DNA of 64,000 bases, from contig NZ_QHJH01000026.1 of assembly GCF_003947455.1 (NCBI RefSeq), forward strand, positions 1-64,000. The letters run 5' to 3'. Made by a program: the position numbers and the translations under genes. This DNA is from Streptomyces sp. WAC 04229. Its GTDB lineage: Bacteria; Actinomycetota; Actinomycetes; Streptomycetales; Streptomycetaceae. This document shows, piece by piece, positions 37,922 through 47,361 of this stretch. How positions within the stretch are numbered: position 1 is the first letter of the stretch; each line of letters starts with the position of its first letter. A model generated the notes under the pieces. It was not told the DNA's origin and did no database searches. It saw only the letters and a list, made by a program, of their open reading frames with translations.

Positions 37922-39004
37922 TCAGCGCTCGACCTCGCCCGCGATGAACTTCTCGACGTTGGCACGGGCCTCGTCGTCGAAGTACTGGACCGGCGGGGAC
38001 TTCATGAAGTAGCTCGACGCCGACAGGATCGGGCCGCCGATGCCGCGGTCCTTGGCGATCTTCGCGGCGCGCAGGGCGTCGATGATGACACCCGCGGAGT
38101 TCGGGGAGTCCCAGACCTCGAGCTTGTACTCCAGGTTCAGCGGGACGTCGCCGAACGCGCGGCCCTCCAGGCGGACGTAGGCCCACTTGCGGTCGTCCAG
38201 CCACGCGACGTAGTCGGACGGGCCGATGTGCACGTTCTTCTCGCCGAGGTCCCGGTCGGGGATCTGCGAGGTGACGGCCTGCGTCTTGGAGATCTTCTTC
38301 GACTCGAGGCGATCGCGCTCGAGCATGTTCTTGAAGTCCATGTTGCCGCCGACGTTCAGCTGCATCGTGCGGTCCAGGACGACGCCCCGGTCCTCGAACA
38401 GCTTCGCCATGACGCGGTGCGTGATGGTGGCGCCGACCTGCGACTTGATGTCGTCACCGACGATGGGGACACCGGCCTCGGTGAACTTGTCCGCCCACTC
38501 CTTGGTGCCGGCGATGAAGACCGGGAGGGCGTTGACGAAGGCGACCTTGGCGTCGATGGCGCACTGGGCGTAGTACTTCGCCGCGTCCTCGGAACCGACG
38601 GGCAGGTAGCAGACCAGGACGTCGACCTGCTTGTCCTTGAGGACCTTGACGATGTCGGCCGGCTCCTCGGCGGACTCCTCGATGGTCTCGCGGTAGTACT
38701 TGCCGAGACCGTCGAGCGTGTGGCCGCGCTGGACCTGGACGCCGCTGTTCGGCACGTCGCAGATCTTGATGGTGTTGTTCTCGGAGGCGCCGATGGCGTC
38801 CGCGAGATCCAGGCCCACCTTCTTGGCGTCCACGTCGAAGGCGGCGACGAACTCGATGTCACGGACGTGGTAGTCGCCGAACTGGACGTGCATCAGGCCC
38901 GGGACCTTGGACTCCGCATCGGCGTCCTTGTAGTACTCGACGCCCTGAACCAGCGATGCGGCGCAGTTGCCCACACCGACGATGGCTACGCGAACCGAAC
39001 CCAT
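37922..39004 (-). CDS. inositol-3-phosphate synthase
   Basis: 360 aa from the ATG at 39004 ([21 protein letters not shown]). It converts glucose 6-phosphate to myo-inositol 3-phosphate, feeding mycothiol and phosphatidylinositol synthesis. The NAD motif is GVGNCAASL. The actinobacterial signatures [31 protein letters not shown] (catalytic Lys region), [10 protein letters not shown] and [18 protein letters not shown] are all present. It follows the padR regulator by 44 bp, the same pair as in mycobacteria. Confidence 0.96.
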   Translation of the reverse strand: MGSVRVAIVGVGNCAASLVQGVEYYKDADAESKVPGLMHVQFGDYHVRDIEFVAAFDVDAKKVGLDLADAIGASENNTIKICDVPNSGVQVQRGHTLDGLGKYYRETIEESAEEPADIVKVLKDKQVDVLVCYLPVGSEDAAKYYAQCAIDAKVAFVNALPVFIAGTKEWADKFTEAGVPIVGDDIKSQVGATITHRVMAKLFEDRGVVLDRTMQLNVGGNMDFKNMLERDRLESKKISKTQAVTSQIPDRDLGEKNVHIGPSDYVAWLDDRKWAYVRLEGRAFGDVPLNLEYKLEVWDSPNSAGVIIDALRAAKIAKDRGIGGPILSASSYFMKSPPVQYFDDEARANVEKFIAGEVER

Positions 39005-39048
39005 TCCGGTTGCTCCCTGTGTGTACGAGTGAGGCCCTGACTGGGCGC

Positions 39049-39726
39049 TCACGTGGCGGTGTCGCCGGGCGTGTCCGGCTGGGGGTCGTCCCCCGGCCGG
39101 GGCAGGCCGCCCGTCGCTCCAGATGTCGTGTCCTGATGTGCGGTCCCCTCGGCGGCGGGACCTCGCAGATCCCGCCCCGCCCGCTCGCTCTCGATGAGCT
39201 CGTTCAGCCAGCGCACCTCACGCTCCACGGACTCCATTCCGTGGCGCTGCAGCTCAAGCGTGTAGTCGTCGAGCCGCTCCCGGGTGCGGGCCAGGGAGGC
39301 CCGCATCTTCTCCAGACGCTCCTCCAGCCGGCTGCGCCGGCCCTCGAGCACGCGCATGCGTACGTCACGCGACGTCTGCCCGAAGAACGCGAAGCGAGCG
39401 GCGAACGTCTCGTCGTCGTACGCGTCCGGGCCCGTCTGTGAAAGGAGCTGCTCGAAATGTTCCTTACCGTCTGCCGTCAACCGGTAGACGATCTTGGCGC
39501 GACGTCCCGTGAGGGAGGCCGCGGCCTCGCCGATGTTCCCGGGTTCCTCGATCAACCAGCCGTTGGCGACCAGCGTCTTGAGGCAGGGATAGAGCGTCCC
39601 GTAGCTGAACGCCCGGAACACACCCAGTGATGTGTTGAGCCGTTTGCGCAGCTCATAGCCGTGCATGGGGGACTCGCGGAGCAGGCCGAGTACGGCGAAC
39701 TCGAGGATGCCGGATCGCCGGCTCAT
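39049..39726 (-). CDS. PadR-family transcriptional regulator
   Basis: 225 aa. The winged-helix domain (1-100: [43 protein letters not shown]) is followed by a long helical dimerisation region (about 115-190, [41 protein letters not shown]) of the PadR_C type. The tail is Pro/Gly/Asp-rich. ATG with AGGAGG at good spacing. A perfect palindrome 30 bp upstream is its probable operator, so the padR-ino1 unit may be autoregulated. Confidence 0.92.
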   Translation of the reverse strand: MSRRSGILEFAVLGLLRESPMHGYELRKRLNTSLGVFRAFSYGTLYPCLKTLVANGWLIEEPGNIGEAAASLTGRRAKIVYRLTADGKEHFEQLLSQTGPDAYDDETFAARFAFFGQTSRDVRMRVLEGRRSRLEERLEKMRASLARTRERLDDYTLELQRHGMESVEREVRWLNELIESERAGRDLRGPAAEGTAHQDTTSGATGGLPRPGDDPQPDTPGDTAT

Positions 39727-39755
39727 CGTCGCCTCCTCTCGCCCTTATGCCGCTC

Positions 39756-39778
39756 TGATGTATCGAGTCGATACATCA
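39756..39778. promoter_or_regulatory. probable PadR operator
   Basis: Perfect inverted repeat TGATGTATCG-AGT-CGATACATCA. It contains ATGT-N11-ACAT, close to the ATGT-N8-ACAT type known for PadR proteins, and lies just upstream of padR. Confidence 0.75.
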
Positions 39779-40078
39779 GCACGATAGAACGAGGTTGCGC
39801 GTGCGACAAGAGCGGGCGTGGTGAACGGGATCACATCAGGGTTTCATCGTGAGCAAGTTGCCTGATTTGAGGTGAACTTCGGGACTCGGGGGTTTTGGCG
39901 GTGCGTAGTCTGTGCGCCATGCAAACCACCGGGAACCGCGTGACGCCCGGGGGCGTCCCTGTCCCTGGTGCAGTACGGGTGAATGCGGAAGGGGCCGCAT
40001 CCGTACTTCGGGGGGACCGGAAACCAGCCGCCTTTTCCAGGTGCGCAAAGGTGCGCCTGCCCGAGGAGTAGTCGTTCG
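39779..40078 (+). promoter_or_regulatory. leader and promoter region of the class A PBP gene
   Basis: 300 bp with no convincing gene. A TAGTCT hexamer at 39906-39911 may be a -10 element; no clear -35 is seen at 17-18 nt. The ribosome site GAGGAG lies at 40062-40067. Confidence 0.35.
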
Positions 40079-42709
40079 ATGAGCGAGCACCGTCGCAAAG
40101 CGCCGCAGCCGCAGGGAGGCGGACGTGCCGCGGCCCGACGCGGCCAGTCCGGCTCGTCCTCCGGCCGCCGTGCGGCGCCGCGAGGCGCCACAGGGTCTCC
40201 GTCCGGCTCGTACGGTCCGGAGAGCGAGGAACGTCCGTACGGCAGTCGCGCCGAAGCCCGGCGCGCGGCACAGCGGGGCGGTGGCCGCCGCAGAGCGGCC
40301 GAGGCGGGCCGCGGCGGCCGGCGGGCCGCCGCCGTGGCCGGTAAGAAGCGGATGATCGACTATCCGCGCTACGACCGGGACGGGTGGCGCCGCTGGGTGC
40401 CCTCCTGGAAGCTCGTCTCCGGGCTGTGCATCGGCTTCTTCGGCACCATGGTGGCCGCCGCGGGCATTGCCTACGCGATGGTGAGCGTCCCCGTCGTCGA
40501 CGACTCGGCCACGGCGCAGAACAACGTCTACTACTGGGCCGACGGCACCCGGATGGTCGCCACGGGTGGTGAGCGCAACCGGCAGAGCGTCGACCTCTCC
40601 CAGATCCCCAAGGACATGCGCAACGCGATCATCTCCCAGGAGAACAAGACGTTCTACTCCGACAGCGGCATCGACCCCAAGGGCATCGCCCGCGCGGTGT
40701 TCAACATGGCTAAGGGCGGTGACACGCAGGGTGGCTCCACCATCACCCAGCAGTACGTGAAGAACGCGATGCTGAACGACCAGTCGCAGACGATCTCCCG
40801 CAAGGTGAAGGAGATCTTCGTCTCGATCAAGGTCGGTGCCGAGGAGCCCAAGGACAAGATCCTCGAGGGCTACCTCAACTCCGCGTACTACGGCCGCGGC
40901 GCCTATGGCATCCAGGCCGCCTCACGGGCGTACTTCAACGTGGACGCCGTCGACCTGAACGCCGGGCAGTGCGCCTTCCTGTCGTCGGTCCTCAAGGGCG
41001 CCACGTACTACGACCCGGCGGGCTCGACCTCGATCGACCCGGCGGCCACGCCCGAGGCCAACCAGGAACGCGCCAGGAACCAGATGCAGGACACCCTCGA
41101 CAAGATGGTGGAGTACGGGCATCTGAGCCAGGCAGACCGGGCGAAGTACACCGATCTCCCCAAGTGGAAGAACCCGGAGTCGAACGCCCAGCTGGGCGGC
41201 CAGATCGGCTACCTCGTCAGGCTGGCCAAGTCCTCCGTGGTCAAGAGCGACGTGGTGTCGGAGCAGCAGCTGGAGAAGGGCGGCTACTCGATCTACACCA
41301 CCTTCGACAAGAAGAAGGTCGACGAGCTCGAGAAGGCCGTACAGAAGGTCTACAAGAAGAACATCGACCCCAAGAAGCGCCCCGAGAAGGACACCCACGT
41401 CCAGTTCGGCGGGGCTTCGGTGAACCCCGAGACGGGTGCCATCGAGGCCATCTACGGCGGTGAGGACGCCACCAAGCACTTCACCAACAACGCCGACGTC
41501 ACCGGCGCCCAGGTCGGTTCGACCTTCAAGCCGTACGTGCTCGCGGCTGCGATGAAGTGGGGCGTGCGTGATCCCGACGGCGCCGAGACCCAACCCCAGG
41601 ACGAGCGAACGGTCGTCTCCCCGAAGAGCCTGTACAGCGGCAAGAACAACCTCAAGATCAAGAATTACGACGGGTCGATCTGGCAGAACGAGAAGGGCGA
41701 GCAGTGGCGCCAGGAGAACGACGGCAAGGATTCCGTCGGTGAGGCGCCCGACTACCAGATCGACCTTCGCGAGGCCATGCGGGAGTCGGTGAACTCCGCC
41801 TTCGTCCAGCTCGGCATGGACGTCGGACTGGACAAGGTCAAGGAGTCCGCGGTCGACTCGGGACTCCTGGAGAACAGCCTGGCGGGAGCGGGTTACCCGT
41901 CCTTCTCCATCGGTGTCTCGGACCCGAGCGCCATCCGCATGGCGGGCTCGTACGCCACCTTCGCGGACAGCGGCAAGCAGCGTGATCCGTTCTCGGTCAC
42001 CAAGGTGACGAACAAGGACGGCACGCTCTTCTCGCACAAGGTGGAGACCAAGCAGGCGTTCACCGCGAAGGTCGCGGACAACGTCACGGACGTCCTCAAG
42101 ACCGTCGTCGAGGAAGGCACGGGTACCAACGCCCAGCTCCAGGGGCGCGAGGTGGCGGGCAAGACCGGTACGACGGACGGCAACAAGTCGGCCTGGTTCG
42201 TCGGCTACACCCCGCAGCTGTCGACCGCGATCAGCATGTTCCGCTACCCGGACGACGAGACCATCAAGAACCGTTCGTTCCTGGAGATGTACGGAACGGG
42301 CGGCGAGGAGAAGATCCACGGTGCGTCCTTCCCGTCCGTGATCTGGCAGGACTACATGGAAGACGCGCTGAAGGGCGAGAAGGCCGAGAAGTTCCCGAAG
42401 CCCGAGCCCATCGGCGAGGTCATCAACGACGCCCCGTCGCCGACCCCGACTCCCTCGCCCTCCGTGACGGAGGAGAAGCCGAGTCCGTCCCCGACGCCGT
42501 CGCCCAGCAAGACGGAGGTCACCCCCTCCCCCACGCCGACCGAGTCCTGCGGTCCCTTCGACTTCAACTGCGACGACGGGAACAACGGGGGCAACGACAA
42601 CGGCGGCAACGATTCGGGAGGAACCGGCAACAGTCCATCGCCGTCGACATCACCCAGTGAAACGGGCGAAGAGGACGACGGCGGATTCATCCGGGGTCCG
42701 AACGGCTAG
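40079..42709 (+). CDS. class A penicillin-binding protein (transglycosylase/transpeptidase)
   Basis: 876 aa from the ATG at 40079 (MSEHRRKAPQPQGG). A very basic cytoplasmic tail (1-108) precedes one membrane helix (about 111-134). The GT51 domain carries ISQENKTFY and GGSTITQQYVKN. The transpeptidase domain carries the active serine in GSTFKP (about 480), SVNSA (about 570) and KTGTTDGNKSAWFVG (about 694). A Pro/Ser/Thr-rich tail with Gly/Asn repeats ends the protein. It polymerises and cross-links peptidoglycan. The corresponding mycobacterial gene is ponA1 in the same neighbourhood. Confidence 0.95.
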   Translation: MSEHRRKAPQPQGGGRAAARRGQSGSSSGRRAAPRGATGSPSGSYGPESEERPYGSRAEARRAAQRGGGRRRAAEAGRGGRRAAAVAGKKRMIDYPRYDRDGWRRWVPSWKLVSGLCIGFFGTMVAAAGIAYAMVSVPVVDDSATAQNNVYYWADGTRMVATGGERNRQSVDLSQIPKDMRNAIISQENKTFYSDSGIDPKGIARAVFNMAKGGDTQGGSTITQQYVKNAMLNDQSQTISRKVKEIFVSIKVGAEEPKDKILEGYLNSAYYGRGAYGIQAASRAYFNVDAVDLNAGQCAFLSSVLKGATYYDPAGSTSIDPAATPEANQERARNQMQDTLDKMVEYGHLSQADRAKYTDLPKWKNPESNAQLGGQIGYLVRLAKSSVVKSDVVSEQQLEKGGYSIYTTFDKKKVDELEKAVQKVYKKNIDPKKRPEKDTHVQFGGASVNPETGAIEAIYGGEDATKHFTNNADVTGAQVGSTFKPYVLAAAMKWGVRDPDGAETQPQDERTVVSPKSLYSGKNNLKIKNYDGSIWQNEKGEQWRQENDGKDSVGEAPDYQIDLREAMRESVNSAFVQLGMDVGLDKVKESAVDSGLLENSLAGAGYPSFSIGVSDPSAIRMAGSYATFADSGKQRDPFSVTKVTNKDGTLFSHKVETKQAFTAKVADNVTDVLKTVVEEGTGTNAQLQGREVAGKTGTTDGNKSAWFVGYTPQLSTAISMFRYPDDETIKNRSFLEMYGTGGEEKIHGASFPSVIWQDYMEDALKGEKAEKFPKPEPIGEVINDAPSPTPTPSPSVTEEKPSPSPTPSPSKTEVTPSPTPTESCGPFDFNCDDGNNGGNDNGGNDSGGTGNSPSPSTSPSETGEEDDGGFIRGPNG

Positions 42710-42732
42710 CGGTCAAAGCGCCCGGCTTGACT

Positions 42733-42746
42733 GTTTCACGTGAAAC
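42733..42746. other. parS: parS site
   Basis: Exact GTTTCACGTGAAAC, 24 bp after the PBP stop. Confidence 0.95.
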
Positions 42747-42763
42747 ACGGGGAACAGTCGCAA

Positions 42764-42777
42764 GTTTCACGTGAAAC
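42764..42777. other. parS: parS site
   Basis: Exact GTTTCACGTGAAAC, 31 bp centre to centre from the previous site (about three helical turns) and abutting a terminator stem. Confidence 0.95.
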
Positions 42778-42778
42778 A

Positions 42779-42812
42779 GGGGCCGCCGCATCCATCAGGG
42801 TGCGGCGGCCCC
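42779..42812 (+). terminator. terminator of the PBP gene
   Basis: Perfect 12-bp stem GGGGCCGCCGCA / TGCGGCGGCCCC with a 10-nt loop, 70 bp after the stop. It lies shortly before the next start and could also be a leader structure of the glycosyltransferase gene. Confidence 0.7.
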
Positions 42813-42848
42813 CGCGTGTCCCCAGGTGCGTACGGCAGGATGTGCCCC

Positions 42849-44348
42849 ATGCCCAGTGCAGAATCGACGCCAGCCAGCGTGCACGAGCCGGACCCGGTGC
42901 GGCCGACCAGGGAGGACACGGTCGCCGCGGCCGGCAGCGAGCTGATCGGCGGCCCCGTGGGCCGACGCGCCCTGCTCGGCAGGTCCTGGTGGACCCCCGT
43001 GCGCGTGATCGCACTCGTGGCGATCGGCATGTTCGCCCTCGGTCTGATCCAGAAGGCGCCCTGCTACAACGGGGCCTGGTTCTTCGGCGCCAGTTCCCAG
43101 TACACGCACGCGTGCTACTCGGACATTCCGCACCTCTACCAGGGGCGTGGCTTCGTCGACGGACTCGTGCCGTACTTCGACAAGCTCCCCGGCGACATGG
43201 AGTACCTGGAGTACCCCGTGCTGACCGGTGTGTTCATGGAGGTGGCGACCTGGCTCACGCCGGGCAGCGGCACCATCCAGGACCAGGAGCAGTGGTACTG
43301 GATGGTCAACGCCGGGATGCTCATGGTCTGCGCGGCCGTCATCGCGGTCTGCGTCACCCGCACGCAGACCCGGCGCCCCTGGGACGGTCTGCTGGTCGCC
43401 CTGGCGCCCGCCTTCGCACTGACCGCCACCGTCAACTGGGACCTGCTGGCGGTCGCCCTGACGGCCGCCGCGATGCTGATGTGGTCCCGGGAGCGCCCCC
43501 TGGCCTTCGGCGTGCTGCTGGGCCTCGCCACGGCCGCCAAGCTCTATCCCTTCCTGATTCTCGGCCCCCTGCTCGTCCTGTGCTGGCGCGCGGGTAGATG
43601 GCGGGAGTTCGGAAAAGCCCTGGGAGGCGCGGCCGGCGCCTGGCTCGTGGTCAACCTGCCGGTGATGCTGTTCGCCTTCGACGGCTGGTCGAAGTTCTAC
43701 ACATTCAGCCAGGAACGCGGCGTGGACTTCGGTTCCTTCTGGCTGATCCTGGTCCAGAACACCGACAGCCCGCCCAGTACCGAGACCGTCAACACCCTTG
43801 CCACCCTGCTGATGCTGCTGTGCTGCGGCGCCGTTGCGGCGCTCACGCTGACCGCACCCCGGCGTCCGCGGTTCGCCCAGCTCGCCTTCCTGATCGTGGC
43901 GGCCTTCATCCTCACCAACAAGGTCTACTCACCGCAGTACGTGCTGTGGCTGGTGCCGCTGGCCGCGCTGGCCCGGCCGAAGTGGCGGGACTTCCTGATC
44001 TGGCAGGCGTGCGAGGTCGCCTACTTCCTCGGTATCTGGATGTACCTCGCGTACACGACCAGCGGCGACGCCCACAAGGGCCTGCCCACGGACGGCTACC
44101 ACTGGGCCATCGCCGTGCATCTGCTGGGAACGCTGTTCCTCTGCGTGATGGTGGTGCGCGACATCCTGATGCCGGACCGGGACCCGGTCCGGCGGACGGG
44201 TGACGACGACCCTTCGGGCGGCGTGCTCGACGGCGCCGAGGACGTCTTCGTCCTGGGCCCCGCTACTCGGACCGATCAACACACGGTCCGCTTCGAGGGC
44301 CCACGGGTGAAGTGGGGCACGCGACGGCCGACCGGCAGTTCGCTCTGA
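42849..44348 (+). CDS. polytopic membrane glycosyltransferase (GT87-like)
   Basis: 499 aa from the ATG at 42849; the ATG at 42840 is equally close to the AGG-type site. About 10-12 membrane helices are present. The first extracytoplasmic loop bears cysteines and aromatics (KAPCYNGAWFFGASSQYTHACYSDI) and the acidic motif GDMEYLEYPVLTG, typical of GT-C folds that use polyprenyl-phosphate sugars. A second signature is TNKVYSPQYVLWLVPLAAL. The C-terminal 70 residues are cytoplasmic. It probably extends an envelope glycan; donor and acceptor are unknown. It is conserved next to the PBP gene. Confidence 0.82.
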   Translation: MPSAESTPASVHEPDPVRPTREDTVAAAGSELIGGPVGRRALLGRSWWTPVRVIALVAIGMFALGLIQKAPCYNGAWFFGASSQYTHACYSDIPHLYQGRGFVDGLVPYFDKLPGDMEYLEYPVLTGVFMEVATWLTPGSGTIQDQEQWYWMVNAGMLMVCAAVIAVCVTRTQTRRPWDGLLVALAPAFALTATVNWDLLAVALTAAAMLMWSRERPLAFGVLLGLATAAKLYPFLILGPLLVLCWRAGRWREFGKALGGAAGAWLVVNLPVMLFAFDGWSKFYTFSQERGVDFGSFWLILVQNTDSPPSTETVNTLATLLMLLCCGAVAALTLTAPRRPRFAQLAFLIVAAFILTNKVYSPQYVLWLVPLAALARPKWRDFLIWQACEVAYFLGIWMYLAYTTSGDAHKGLPTDGYHWAIAVHLLGTLFLCVMVVRDILMPDRDPVRRTGDDDPSGGVLDGAEDVFVLGPATRTDQHTVRFEGPRVKWGTRRPTGSSL

Positions 44349-44376
44349 GCGAACGCGTGCGGGGCCGTACATGGAG

Positions 44377-44411
44377 AAGGGCGGTACACGGAAACGCCGT
44401 GTACCGCCCTT
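44377..44411. terminator. bidirectional terminator
   Basis: Perfect 15-bp stem AAGGGCGGTACACGG / CCGTGTACCGCCCTT between the converging glycosyltransferase and racemase-like genes. Confidence 0.85.
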
Positions 44412-44426
44412 GCCTTGACCGACGCG

Positions 44427-45458
44427 CTAGCGGTCGAGGATGCGGTCGAACTGCGTGGTGGTGTGCCGCAGATGGGCCACCAGCTCGTCGCCCACCGTGG
44501 GCTCCGCCGCGTCCGAGGGCACGAACAGGATCGACACCTGCATGTGCGGAGGCTCCGCGAACCAGCGCTGCTTGCCGCTCCAGACGAACGGCGAGAGGTT
44601 GCGGTTGACCGTGGCGAGGCCGGCCCGGGCGACGCCCTTGGCCCGCGGCATGACGCCGTGCAGCGCCTTCGGAGCCTCCAGGCCCACACCGTGCGACGTA
44701 CCGCCTGCCACGACCACCAGGAAGCCGTCCGAGGCGGCCTTCTGCTGCCGGTAGCCGAAGCGCTCGCCCTTGGCGACCCGCGTGACGTCCAGGACCGCAC
44801 CGCGGTATTCGGTCGCCTCGTGGTCGCCGAGCCACAGCCGCGTGCCGATCCGGGCGCGGAACCGGGTCTGGGGGAACTGCTGCTGGAGCCGGGCCAGCTC
44901 ATCGGCCTTGAGGTGGCTGACGAACATGGTGTGCAGCGGCAGCCGGGCCGCGCGCAGCCGGTCCATCCAGCCGATGACCTCCTCGACGGCGTCCGAGCCG
45001 TCGGTACGGTCGAGCGGCAGGTGGATGGCGAAGCCCTCCAGCCGGACGTTCTCTATGGCGGCGTGCAGCTGGGGCAGGTCCTGCTCGCTGATGCCGTGCC
45101 GCTTCATCGAGGACATGACCTCGATGACCACACGGGCGCCGACGAGGCCGTACACGCCGTCGATGGACGACACAGAGCGCACGACGCGGTCGGGCAGCGG
45201 AACGGGCTCCTCGCCGCGCCGGTACGGCGTCAGGACCAGCAGGTCACCACCGAAGAAGTCCTTGATCCGGGCGGCCTCGTAGGTGGTGCCCACGGCCAGT
45301 ACGTCCGAGCCGAGCCGGGTCGCCTCCTCCGCCAGCCGTTCGTGCCCGAAGCCGTAGCCGTTGCCCTTGCAGACCGGGACCAGCCCGGGGAACTGCTCCT
45401 GCACGTGCTTGTGGTGCGCCCGCCAGCGCGCGGTGTCGACGTAGAGCGTGAGCGCCAT
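44427..45458 (-). CDS. alanine racemase N-terminal-domain (fold type III PLP) protein
   Basis: 343 aa. The PLP-lysine motif reads VCKGNGYGFGHE (about 29-40), matching the KADAYGHG pattern of alanine racemase in position but not exactly. The barrel contains FAIHLPLDRT, FVSHLKADEL and RIGTRLWLGD, followed by a C-terminal beta domain (ASDGFLVVVAGGTSHGVG). It lies 61 bp after femX, in the same direction. The pairing with a lipid II aminoacyltransferase suggests an amino-acid or peptidoglycan precursor role. The true substrate is unknown; a dedicated alanine racemase is usually encoded elsewhere. Confidence 0.85.
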   Translation of the reverse strand: MALTLYVDTARWRAHHKHVQEQFPGLVPVCKGNGYGFGHERLAEEATRLGSDVLAVGTTYEAARIKDFFGGDLLVLTPYRRGEEPVPLPDRVVRSVSSIDGVYGLVGARVVIEVMSSMKRHGISEQDLPQLHAAIENVRLEGFAIHLPLDRTDGSDAVEEVIGWMDRLRAARLPLHTMFVSHLKADELARLQQQFPQTRFRARIGTRLWLGDHEATEYRGAVLDVTRVAKGERFGYRQQKAASDGFLVVVAGGTSHGVGLEAPKALHGVMPRAKGVARAGLATVNRNLSPFVWSGKQRWFAEPPHMQVSILFVPSDAAEPTVGDELVAHLRHTTTQFDRILDR

Positions 45459-45519
45459 GGCCGGACCTGGAACCTTTCTGGTGGCTGTCAGAGGTGCGGG
45501 ATGAGGGGTGGGTGCGGGG

Positions 45520-46641
45520 TCAGCGGCGCGACATGTAGATGTCGAGCGCCTTGTGGAGCAGCTTGTTCAGCGGGAAGTCCCACTCGCCGAGGTACTCGGC
45601 CGCCTGACCGCCCGTACCCACCTTGAACTGGATCAGACCGAAGAGGTGGTCGCTCTCGTCCAGGGAGTCGGAGATGCCGCGCAGGTCGTAGACGGTCGCA
45701 CCGAGGGCGTAGGCGTCGCGGAGCATCGCCCACTGCATGGCGTTCGACGGCCGGACCTCGCGGCCGATGTTGTCGGAGGCGCCGTAGGAGTACCAGACGT
45801 GCCCGCCGACCACCAGCATCGTCGCCGCCGACAGGTTCACCCCGTTGTGCCGGGCGAAGTACAGCCGCATGCGGTTGGGGTCCTCGTTGTTGAGGGCCGC
45901 CCACATGCGCTGGAAGTACGACAGCGGACGCGGCCGGAAGTGGTCGCGCACGGCCGTGATCTCGTACAGGCGCTGCCACTCCTCCAGGTCGTGGTAGCCG
46001 CCCTGGACGACCTCGACGCCGGCCTTCTCGGCCTTCTTGATGTTGCGGCGCCAGAGCTGGTTGAAGTTCTTGTGGACCTCTTCCAGGGACCGGTTGGCCA
46101 GCGGCACCTGGAAGACGTAGCGGGGCTGCACGTCGCCGAAGCCGGCGCCGCCGTCCTCGCCCTGCTGCCAGCCCATGCGGCGCAGCTTGTCGGCCACCTC
46201 GAAGGCGCGCGGCTCGATGTGGTCGGCCTCTATGTCCCGCAGGCGCTTGACGTCGGGGTCCTGGATGCCCTTCTTGATGGACGTGGCGTCCCAGCGCCGG
46301 ATGATCACCGGCGGGCCCATCTTCACCGAGAAGGCGCCCTGCTGCTTGAGGTGCGCCAGCATCGGCTCCATCCACTCCTGGAGGTTGGGCGCGAACCAGT
46401 TGATGACCGGGCCCTCGGGGAGGTAGGCGAGGTAGCGCTTGATCTTGGGCAGCTGCCGGTACAGCACCAGACCCGCGCCGACCAGCTCACCGGTCCGGTC
46501 GTCGAACCAGCCGAGGTTTTCCGAGCGCCATTCGGCCTTGACGTCTGCCCATGCGGGGACCTGCATGTGACTAGCCGCCGGCAGGCTCTGGATGTAGGCC
46601 AGATGCTGCTCGCGGCTGATGGTCCTCAGGGTCAGGCTCAT
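45520..46641 (-). CDS. femX: FemX-type lipid II:glycine glycyltransferase
   Basis: 373 aa, FemABX family with two GNAT-like lobes. Visible elements include HMQVPAWADVKAEW, RRNIKKAEKAGVEV (the linker before the second lobe), SYGASDNIGREVRPSNAMQWAM (the family's conserved substrate-binding segment) and YDLRGISDSLDESDHLFGLIQFK. It attaches the first bridging glycine to the lysine or LL-DAP side chain of lipid II using glycyl-tRNA. Streptomyces have an LL-DAP/Gly1 peptidoglycan, and the corresponding gene of S. coelicolor is known as femX. ATG with GAGGAG upstream. Confidence 0.93.
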   Translation of the reverse strand: MSLTLRTISREQHLAYIQSLPAASHMQVPAWADVKAEWRSENLGWFDDRTGELVGAGLVLYRQLPKIKRYLAYLPEGPVINWFAPNLQEWMEPMLAHLKQQGAFSVKMGPPVIIRRWDATSIKKGIQDPDVKRLRDIEADHIEPRAFEVADKLRRMGWQQGEDGGAGFGDVQPRYVFQVPLANRSLEEVHKNFNQLWRRNIKKAEKAGVEVVQGGYHDLEEWQRLYEITAVRDHFRPRPLSYFQRMWAALNNEDPNRMRLYFARHNGVNLSAATMLVVGGHVWYSYGASDNIGREVRPSNAMQWAMLRDAYALGATVYDLRGISDSLDESDHLFGLIQFKVGTGGQAAEYLGEWDFPLNKLLHKALDIYMSRR

Positions 46642-46777
46642 TCGGGGCGCTCCTCGGGCTGGTGTGTCCCCATGGGTACAGGGGCTCCGGCTCTCGCGCG
46701 AAGCCTACTGCGCCCTGTGAGCGCCCCGTCCGGCGTACGGCTGGAAGCCGTGGTCCGGCGGTCGGGCGACGACCGGC

Positions 46778-47083
46778 TCAGCCGATGAGTCCGCCGTGGT
46801 AGATGCCGAAGAAGAGTCCGGCCGCGGAGGCTCCCAGGCCCAGGATCAGACCGAAGCGCTCCCGCGTCGTCTCGGAGACGTACTGGCCGTATCCGCCGGT
46901 CAGGACACCGAGCAGTCCCGCCCAGGAGGTCAGGACGTGCAGACCCCGGAAGCTCGCCGTGGCGAGGGCGAGCACGCCGAGCACCACGGTCGCGGCGAGC
47001 AGCGCGTGCTGGAGGGGGTGCGGTTTGCCGTCGGTGGCCAGCAGCCCGGTCCGGGGCCTTGCCGGTCGCATGATCTGTGCCAT
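46778..47083 (-). CDS. small membrane protein
   Basis: 101 aa from the ATG at 47083, with AGGAGG at a 6-nt spacing. There are three hydrophobic segments ([56 protein letters not shown]) and a basic N-terminus (RPARPRTG). It lies 136 bp upstream of femX on the same strand and divergent from rpsF. The family was not identified. Confidence 0.75.
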   Translation of the reverse strand: MAQIMRPARPRTGLLATDGKPHPLQHALLAATVVLGVLALATASFRGLHVLTSWAGLLGVLTGGYGQYVSETTRERFGLILGLGASAAGLFFGIYHGGLIG

Positions 47084-47163
47084 GGGGAACCTCCTGCCGA
47101 AGGCAGTGCGTCGTCGCCCTATCACATCCGCTGGGTATCGATTGTGTCCCCTCAGGGGCGGAT

Positions 47164-47193
47164 TTCAACCGCAAGCGCGCGGCCGGGTACTCT
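47164..47193 (+). promoter_or_regulatory. candidate rpsF promoter
   Basis: TTCAAC (47164-47169), 18-nt spacer, TACTCT (47188-47193). This would give an mRNA leader of about 160 nt. Confidence 0.4.
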
Positions 47194-47314
47194 GTACCTT
47201 CTGCACTGGTGTCTGCTGCCTCCCACGGCCGGGCCGCCTTCCTGGAGGAGGCCCGATTGTCAGTGGGTCCTGGTTTACTCGCTGATGCCGGTGCCAACGC
47301 ATCGCAACCCTCCT

Positions 47315-47335
47315 GCCACGGAACGACCGTGGCCG
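47315..47335 (+). promoter_or_regulatory. rpsF leader hairpin (possible S6:S18 autoregulatory element)
   Basis: Hairpin G-CCACGG-AACGA-CCGTGG-C directly followed by CCG, 25 bp upstream of the start and just before the AAAGGAGGTG ribosome site. Bacterial rpsF leaders often carry an S6:S18-binding motif with an essential CCG; the match here is only suggestive. Confidence 0.3.
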
Positions 47336-47361
47336 CTGAGTCCAAAGGAGGTGGGTTCCAC

